A stretch of DNA of 64,000 bases from Sphingomonadaceae bacterium 3R27E2-A. GTDB taxonomy: Bacteria; Pseudomonadota; Alphaproteobacteria; Sphingomonadales; Sphingomonadaceae. The position numbers and the translations under genes are program-made. The notes beneath the pieces are model-generated. The model had not been told where the DNA came from. It worked only from the letters and a program-made list of their open reading frames with translations, and ran no database searches. Numbering within the stretch: position 1 is the stretch's first letter; each line of letters opens with the position of its first letter. Shown here one piece after another: positions 58,892-64,000 of the stretch. The stretch lies in assembly GCA_005503165.1 (NCBI GenBank), contig SCNT01000008.1:1-64000 (forward strand), read 5' to 3'.

Positions 58892-58930
58892 TTCAATCGG
58901 AGACGCCTCAAGGCGGCGTCTCCGATTGAA
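58892..58930 (+). terminator. Perfect 16-bp hairpin between hydrolase and hydratase genes
   Basis: Arms 58892-58907 and 58915-58930 with a 7-base loop, directly after the second hydrolase gene. No strong T-run; partial terminator or mRNA-processing hairpin separating upper and lower pathway genes. Confidence 0.6.
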
Positions 58931-59025
58931 TATGCAGCCTTACGCGCGGCCCGAACGAGACCAGCATCATTGCGGATCGGCACAGCCAGGCAGGCCAGAC
59001 CGTTGGCGACTAGAAAGAGAGAACC

Positions 59026-59811
59026 ATGCTCAAGCCAGATTATGAAGAGCTCGCAAGGCGACTGCGCGACGCCTACACCGGCGAGACGCTACCGCCGCTG
59101 CGCGAGTGGCTGGAGCCGACCGATGCGGCCGGGGCCTATGCGATCCAGGCGATCAACACCCGTTTCTGGGAAAGCCAGGGCCGCCGCATCGTTGGTCGCA
59201 AGGCTGGCCTGACTGCCGAGGCCGTGCAGAAGCAGCTTGGTGTCGACCAGCCCGATTTCGGCGTCCTGTTTGACGACATGCAGATTGCGGACGGCGGTAA
59301 TCTTGATCCGGCGCGCTGCATCCAGGCCAAGGCCGAAGCGGAAATAGCCTTTGTTCTGGGCGCGGACCTGCCATCGGCTGACACCACGGCAGAGCAGGTC
59401 GCGGCGGCGGTCGCCTCGGTCCATGCGGCGATCGAGATTGTCGACAGCCGCATTGCCGACTGGAAGATCACCTTTGCCGATACCGTCGCCGACAACGGCT
59501 CTTCGGCGTTCTTCGTCCTGTCCGATCAGGGCCTACCTCTGGCTGGCCTCGATTTGGAGGGTGCGGCCATGACCATGACGCTCAACGGCAACGTGGCCTC
59601 GTCCGGGATCGGTTCGGCGGCGCTGGGCAATCCGCTCAACGCGGCGGCCTGGCTGGCCCGCACTCTGGCAGCAGGCGGCGACCCGCTGAAGGCTGGCGAC
59701 ATTCTGCTGGCCGGCGCCCTCGGCCCGATGGTGGTGCTGAACGCCGGAGACGAGGTTCGCACTGATGTCGCCGGCATCGGCACCTGTTCCTTCTCGTTCA
59801 ACGGAGCCTGA
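59026..59811 (+). CDS. mhpD: 2-Hydroxypenta-2,4-dienoate hydratase
   Basis: A 261-residue member of the fumarylacetoacetate hydrolase fold. Motifs shared with MhpD/DmpE/XylJ are [38 protein letters not shown] and [21 protein letters not shown]. It adds water to 2-hydroxypenta-2,4-dienoate to give 4-hydroxy-2-oxovalerate. Two bases separate it from the dehydrogenase gene. Base composition is more uniform and GC-rich than in the upstream pathway genes, which may point to a separate origin of this lower block. Confidence 0.93.
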   Translation: MLKPDYEELARRLRDAYTGETLPPLREWLEPTDAAGAYAIQAINTRFWESQGRRIVGRKAGLTAEAVQKQLGVDQPDFGVLFDDMQIADGGNLDPARCIQAKAEAEIAFVLGADLPSADTTAEQVAAAVASVHAAIEIVDSRIADWKITFADTVADNGSSAFFVLSDQGLPLAGLDLEGAAMTMTLNGNVASSGIGSAALGNPLNAAAWLARTLAAGGDPLKAGDILLAGALGPMVVLNAGDEVRTDVAGIGTCSFSFNGA

Positions 59812-59813
59812 TT

Positions 59814-60770
59814 ATGGCCAAGACCAAGGTAGCCATCATCGGTTCGGGCAATATCGGCACCGACCTGATGATCAAGATAATGCGCCTTTCCGGCGTACTG
59901 GAAATGGGCGTGATGGTCGGGATCGACCCGGCCTCCGATGGCCTCGCCCGCGCGCAGCGACTGGGTGTTGCGACGACGGCGGAAGGGATCGACGGCCTTA
60001 TTAAGATGCCCGAGTTTGCGGACGTCGGGATCGTGTTCGACGCTACTTCGGCCGGGGCGCACAAGCGCAACAGCGAACTGGTGCTCGCCGCTGGCAAGCG
60101 CATGGTCGACCTAACACCTGCCGCGATCGGGCCTTACGTGGTGCCGCCGGTCAATGGCGAAGCGTGCCTCGACGCCAAGAACGTCAACATGGTCACTTGC
60201 GGCGGTCAGGCTACCATCCCGATCGTGGCGGCGGTGAACCGCGTGGCCAAGGTCCACTATGGCGAGATTGTTGCCTCGATTGCCTCGAAGAGTGCTGGCC
60301 CGGGCACCCGCGCCAACATCGACGAGTTCACCGAGACCACCAGCCAGGCGATCATGGACGTCGGCGGCGCGACGCGCGGCAAGGCGATCATTATCCTCAA
60401 CCCCGCCGAACCGCCCTTGATCATGCGCGATACAGTCTATTGTCTGTGCGAAGATGCCGATCAGGATGCGATCCGCAAGTCGGTGGAAGACATGGTCGCC
60501 GAAGTGCAGAGCTATGTCCCCGGCTACCGCATGAAGCAGGCCGTACAGTTTGAGCATATCGGCTCCAACCGTCCGCTGCGCATCCCGGAAATGGACGGCG
60601 AATTCACCGGGCTCAAGGTCTCCGTCTTCCTCGAAGTGGAAGGCGCGGCCCATTACCTGCCGGCCTATGCCGGCAACCTCGACATCATGACCTCTGCCGC
60701 GCTCAAGACGGCCGAGAAGATCGCGAACCGCATGCACGACAACGAAATACAAGGGGGAGCGGCAGCATGA
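59814..60770 (+). CDS. mhpF: Acetaldehyde dehydrogenase (acylating)
   Basis: A 318-residue enzyme: NAD site [13 protein letters not shown] at 6-18, catalytic Cys129 in MVTCGGQAT, and [17 protein letters not shown]. It converts acetaldehyde, NAD+ and CoA into acetyl-CoA, and in this family forms a channelling complex with the aldolase encoded next. Its stop overlaps the aldolase start (ATGA). Equivalent to DmpF/XylQ/BphJ. Confidence 0.95.
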   Translation: MAKTKVAIIGSGNIGTDLMIKIMRLSGVLEMGVMVGIDPASDGLARAQRLGVATTAEGIDGLIKMPEFADVGIVFDATSAGAHKRNSELVLAAGKRMVDLTPAAIGPYVVPPVNGEACLDAKNVNMVTCGGQATIPIVAAVNRVAKVHYGEIVASIASKSAGPGTRANIDEFTETTSQAIMDVGGATRGKAIIILNPAEPPLIMRDTVYCLCEDADQDAIRKSVEDMVAEVQSYVPGYRMKQAVQFEHIGSNRPLRIPEMDGEFTGLKVSVFLEVEGAAHYLPAYAGNLDIMTSAALKTAEKIANRMHDNEIQGGAAA

Positions 60771-61810
60771 CTTTCGACCCGACCCAGCAAAAGCTCTACA
60801 TTCAGGACGTCACTCTGCGTGACGGAATGCACGCTATCCGTCACCAGTATGGTCTGGACCACGTCCAGGCGATTGCCCGCGCACTTGACCGGGCCAAGGT
60901 CGACGCGATCGAAGTCGCCCACGGTGACGGCCTGCAAGGCTCCAGCTTCAACTACGGCTTTGGCGCCTACACCGATTGGGACTGGATCGGCGCCGTGGCC
61001 GAAGTGCTGGAACACTCGGTGCTGACCACCCTCCTTCTGCCCGGCATCGGCACAGTCCACGACCTGAAGCACGCTTATGAGTTGGGTGTGCGTTCGGTGC
61101 GCATCGCGACCCACTGCACCGAAGCGGACGTCAGCAAGCAGCACATCGAGGCGGCGCGCAACTTGGGCATGGACGTCTCGGGCTTCCTGATGATGAGCCA
61201 CATGACCAGCCCGGAAGCGCTGGCCCAACAGGCCCAGCTGATGGAGAGTTACGGCGCGCATTGCGTCTACGTCACCGACAGTGGTGGCGCGATGAGCATG
61301 GATGACTACGCGGCGCGCGTTGCGGCCTACGACAAGGTACTGAAGCCCGAAACGCAGCGCGGCGTGCACGCGCACCACAACCTCAGCCTTGGTGTCGCCA
61401 ACTCCATCGTCGCGGTGCAGAATGGTGCGGTCCGGGTCGATGCGAGCCTTGCCGGCATGGGCGCGGGGGCAGGCAACGCTCCGCTCGAAGTGTTCATCGC
61501 CGCTGCCGACCGCATGGGCTGGAACCATGGCTGCGACCTTTATGCCCTGATGGATGCCGCCGAGGATCTGGTGCGTCCGCTGCAGGACCGCCCGGTACGC
61601 GTTGACCGCGAAACGCTGACGCTGGGCTATGCCGGTGTCTATTCCTCCTTCCTGCGCCACGCTGAAAAGGCTGCCGGGGAACATGGCATAGATACCCGCG
61701 CCATCCTTGTGGAACTGGGTCGCCGCAAGATGGTCGGAGGCCAGGAGGACATGATCGTCGATGTCGCGCTCGATATGATCAAGCAAAGGTCGGCAGCCGA
61801 TGGGCAATGA
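60767..61810 (+). CDS. mhpE: 4-Hydroxy-2-oxovalerate aldolase
   Basis: A 347-residue HMGL-like aldolase: [15 protein letters not shown] near residues 11-25 (catalytic Arg and metal Asp) and [13 protein letters not shown] near 200 (metal-binding His pair). It splits 4-hydroxy-2-oxovalerate into pyruvate and acetaldehyde. The four-base overlap with mhpF is typical of this channelling pair. Equivalent to DmpG/XylK/BphI. Confidence 0.95.
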   Translation: MTFDPTQQKLYIQDVTLRDGMHAIRHQYGLDHVQAIARALDRAKVDAIEVAHGDGLQGSSFNYGFGAYTDWDWIGAVAEVLEHSVLTTLLLPGIGTVHDLKHAYELGVRSVRIATHCTEADVSKQHIEAARNLGMDVSGFLMMSHMTSPEALAQQAQLMESYGAHCVYVTDSGGAMSMDDYAARVAAYDKVLKPETQRGVHAHHNLSLGVANSIVAVQNGAVRVDASLAGMGAGAGNAPLEVFIAAADRMGWNHGCDLYALMDAAEDLVRPLQDRPVRVDRETLTLGYAGVYSSFLRHAEKAAGEHGIDTRAILVELGRRKMVGGQEDMIVDVALDMIKQRSAADGQ

Positions 61811-61846
61811 CTTTGAGAACCTTGCGCAGCAGCGGAGCTCCGCGCG

Positions 61847-62473
61847 ATGAGAAAGATTCTTGTCGCCAACCGCTCCGAGATCGCGATCCGTGTCTTTCGT
61901 GCTGCTACGGAACTAGGGATACGAACGGTTGCAATATATGCAGAGGAGGACAAGCTTTCTCTCCATCGGTTCAAGGCGGATGAGGCCTATCATCTGGGTG
62001 AGGGTCTTGGACCGATTGCAGCCTATCTGGATGGCCCGCGGATCATCGAAATCGCGAAGGCCGCTGGCGTAGATGCAATCCATCCTGGTTATGGATTTCT
62101 GTCCGAGAACCCTGATTTCGCAAAAGCCTGTGCCGACGCAGGTATTACCTTCATTGGTCCGAGCCCTGCGACAATGCACAGCCTGGGCGATAAGGTATCA
62201 GCGCGTAACATAGCGGTTAGCGTCAGTGTGCCGGTTATCCCGGCGAGTGAACCGCTGCCCGACGATGAAACTGCGATCAAAATGATCGCGGCAGATATCG
62301 GTTATCCTTTGATGCTCAAGGCGAGTTGGGGCGGCGGTGGACGCGGCATGCGCCCGATCGAGGATGAGAGTGGTCTCATTGAGGCCGTGCGCTCGGGCAA
62401 GCGCGAAGCGAAGGCTGCCTTCGGCCGGGATGTGAAGCAGCGTTGGAGTGGGACCCGCTCTGACGGGAGGTAA
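61847..62473 (+). pseudogene. pyc: Pyruvate carboxylase, N-terminal fragment
   Basis: About 195 residues match the biotin carboxylase start of pyruvate carboxylase: ILVANRSEIAIRVFRAATELGIRTVAIYAEEDKL-type start (split by position 7-40), HPGYGFLSENPDF and LKASWGGGGRGMR. The true protein is about 1150 residues. The reading frame enters the 185-bp repeat at 62431 and ends 14 codons later. The rest of the gene is missing, so the fragment cannot carboxylate pyruvate. Originally it would have replenished oxaloacetate from the pyruvate made by the pathway. Confidence 0.88.
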
Positions 62474-62615
62474 TGCATTGATTTCTATCCTTATACTGGC
62501 GCATGCCGGGGTCCCGATCGGCGCCGATCGGGACCCCGGTCAAAACCAACTTTTTACGGCAATTCAAAATGATAGATCGTGAAGTAGGAGGGGCCCGTTC
62601 CAGCGCCGATCCACA
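62431..62615. mobile_element. 185-bp MITE-like element, copy 2
   Basis: Base-for-base identical to 46056-46240 and in the same orientation. It interrupts pyc on its left and abuts a truncated IS5 transposase on its right. The 34-bp palindrome lies at 62506-62539. No target-site duplication is visible. Confidence 0.75.
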
Positions 62616-63060
62616 CCCTTGTCCGCGAGCAGCGCCGTGGGTGTGGCGACGGGGATCGCCATCAGCGGTTCGGCAGCGGTGTAGTCGGAAGCCTCGCCGC
62701 CGGTCAGGATGAAGCCGACAGGCAGTCCCTGATTGTCGCAACGGGCGTGGATCTTGCTCGTAAAGCCGCCGCGTGATCGACCAAGAGCGTTCGCACAAGC
62801 CCCCCTTTTCCGCCCGCTGCCGAGACGTGGCCGCGAACGCTGGTGCTGTCGATCATGTGTTGCCAGTCGTCGGTCAGACCCAGGTCGACCAGTGTTTGCA
62901 GCAGGGCATCCCAGACACCTTGTTCGGCCCAGCGACGGAAGCGCACATAGACGGAGTTCCACTTGCCGTATCGCTCATGCATGTCGCGCCAGGGACAGCC
63001 GACCCGCAGCACGTGAAGCATTCCATTGAGGAAAAGCCGGTTATCGCCCGCCGGCCGCGC
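62616..63060 (-). pseudogene. IS5-family (IS427-group) transposase, truncated at both ends
   Basis: Two overlapping minus-strand frames, as in IS427-type elements with a frameshift. One reads NRLFLNGMLHVLRVGCPWRDMHERYGKWNSVY and DWQHMIDSTSVRGH; the other GRSRGGFTSKIHARCDNQG and EPLMAIPVATPTALLADKG. The C-terminal catalytic part is replaced by the 185-bp repeat, and the N-terminal part is cut by the IS3 element that starts near 63066. It cannot make a working transposase. Confidence 0.85.
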
Positions 63061-63128
63061 CCAACTGATCTGCCCCCTTCTGAGTGGTCCAAAATTGATG
63101 ATATTTTGGATTACGAAGGAGACAAGGT

Positions 63129-63407
63129 ATGCCGAGCAAAAAGCATCGCCCGGAAGAGATTATCGGCAAGCTGCGTGAAGCGGAGGTTGTGCTGGCGCAG
63201 GGCGCGACGACCGCGGAGGCGTGTCGGCGGATCGCGGTCAGCGAGCAAACCTATTATCGGTGGCGTAAGGAATATGGCGGCCTGAAGACCGATCAGGCAC
63301 GTCGGATGAAGGATCTGGAGAAGGAGAATGTGCGGCTTCGCCGTGCGATCTCGGACCTGACGCTAGACAAGCTGATATTGCAGGAGGCCGCCCGGGGAAA
63401 CTTCTGA
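63129..63407 (+). CDS. IS3-family transposase OrfA
   Basis: A 92-residue protein with an N-terminal helix-turn-helix (HRPEEIIGKLREAEVVL...ACRRIAVSEQTYYRWRKEY) and a leucine-zipper-like C-terminus (LEKENVRLRRAISDLTLDKLIL). It binds the element ends and is normally fused to OrfB by a -1 frameshift near its end. Confidence 0.9.
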   Translation: MPSKKHRPEEIIGKLREAEVVLAQGATTAEACRRIAVSEQTYYRWRKEYGGLKTDQARRMKDLEKENVRLRRAISDLTLDKLILQEAARGNF

Positions 63408-64000
63408 GCCCCGCGCGCCGAAGGCGCTGTATCGATCACATCAGAATGATGATGCCGGTGTCCGAGCGACGGGTCTGCCGCGTGCTCGGGCAACATCGAT
63501 CGACACAGCGCAAGGTGCCTCGCGGGGCCGATGACGAAGCAGCTCTCACCGCGGATATCATTGCGCTGGCGCGGCAATATGGTCGTTATGGCTATCGCCG
63601 AGTGACGGCGTTGCTGCGCAATGCAGGGTGGCATGTGAACCGCAAACGGGTCGAGCGCATCTGGCGACGCGAGGGGCTCAAGGTGCCGCAAAGGCAGCCG
63701 AAGCGCGGGCGGCTCTGGTTGAACGACGGATCGTGCATCCGGCTTCGGCCGGAATATCCCGGGCACGTCTGGTCCTATGACTTCGTCGAGGGTCGCACCC
63801 ACGATGGTCGCAAATACCGCATCCTGTCGATCATCGACGAGGCGAGCCGGGAGTGCATGGCGTTGCCCGTGGCGCGTAAGCTGAAGAGCGACGATGTGCT
63901 GGCGGCGCTGGCCGAACTGTTCGTCACGCGCGGTCCGCCCGCGCATATCCGGTCCGACAATGGCCCGGAATTTATCGCGACGGCGGTGCAGGAATGGCTG
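63404..64000 (+). CDS. IS3-family transposase OrfB (partial)
   Basis: An open frame overlapping the end of orfA and running off the window. It encodes an HTH_21-like region (ARQYGRYGYRRVTALLRNAG) and an rve integrase core with WSYDFVEGRTHDG (first Asp) and IRSDNGPEFIA (second Asp). The glutamate of the DDE triad lies outside. A separate ATG is at 63446, but expression by frameshifting from orfA is usual. Confidence 0.88.
   Translation, partial: MSPARRRRCIDHIRMMMPVSERRVCRVLGQHRSTQRKVPRGADDEAALTADIIALARQYGRYGYRRVTALLRNAGWHVNRKRVERIWRREGLKVPQRQPKRGRLWLNDGSCIRLRPEYPGHVWSYDFVEGRTHDGRKYRILSIIDEASRECMALPVARKLKSDDVLAALAELFVTRGPPAHIRSDNGPEFIATAVQEWL

Larger units (their letters stand above)
63066..64000 (+). 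mobile_element. IS3-family insertion sequence, right end beyond the window
   Basis: The left end TGATCTGCCCCC at 63066 is a typical IS3-family terminus beginning with TG. OrfA and OrfB follow in -1 relation. The element has inserted into the 5' part of the IS5 transposase gene. The right terminal repeat lies outside. Confidence 0.8.

Noticed and set aside
45855..62473. Classical composite transposon bounded by insertion sequences
   Set aside because: The two flanking units carry no transposase and have no target-site duplications, so the segment can only be called repeat-flanked.

Overview
The window looks like part of a large accessory replicon (plasmid or megaplasmid) of an alphaproteobacterium, most probably a sphingomonad (Sphingobium/Novosphingobium type). 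This rests on high GC, the family content (DUF736, ArdC, a ParB-like protein and a methyltransferase/strawberry-notch helicase in one block), a Rep_3-type initiator with parA/parB, and an aromatic meta-cleavage cluster beside a TonB-dependent receptor. The taxonomic placement is inference; no rRNA, tRNA or CRISPR array was seen.

Layout. (1) 0-18 kb is a defence-type island. It holds an SbcD-like nuclease with a YhaN/SbcC-like ATPase (922-5647). A minus-strand block of tightly spaced genes follows (13509 down to 5790): a sigma-like protein, an XRE-like protein, and a helicase with an N-terminal ImmA/IrrE-like domain, running into a complete bacterial ubiquitin-like conjugation system of Bil type (ubiquitin-like protein, E2, JAB peptidase, E1). 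A VOC protein, an XRE/unknown-protein pair and an MmeI-like restriction-modification enzyme complete the island. (2) 18-33.7 kb is plasmid backbone, mostly on the minus strand: small unknown proteins, ArdC-like antirestriction protein, a GHKL ATPase, a ParB-like protein, an AbiE-like toxin-antitoxin pair, a giant methyltransferase/helicase and a Toprim primase. Six backbone genes, including DUF736 on the far side of the island, share a purine-rich leader. (3) 33.7-37.9 kb is the replication and partition core: 22-bp-spaced iterons, repA, parA, parB, three identical 18-bp palindromes, and extra iterons inside parB. (4) 38-45.5 kb holds a tniA-tniB-tniQ transposon, a DUF1612-like protein and a fitA-fitB-integrase operon. 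(5) 45.6-62.5 kb holds formate dehydrogenase remnants and then a catabolic cluster. Its two ends carry perfect 185-bp direct repeats. (6) 62.6-64 kb is nested IS5 and IS3 sequence.

The catabolic genes form a coherent route. A sigma-54 activator of XylR/DmpR/HbpR type faces a sigma-54 promoter and two upstream palindromes. Downstream lie a TonB receptor, a TfdB/HbpA-like flavin hydroxylase, a BphC-type extradiol dioxygenase, two meta-cleavage-product hydrolases, then hydratase, aldolase and acylating acetaldehyde dehydrogenase giving pyruvate and acetyl-CoA. A propionyl-CoA-synthetase-like enzyme and a quinone-reductase-like enzyme suggest that the side-chain acid released by the hydrolase is also used, which would fit an ortho-substituted phenol such as a 2-alkylphenol. 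The substrate is inference. A pyruvate carboxylase gene at the end is cut off by the second 185-bp repeat.
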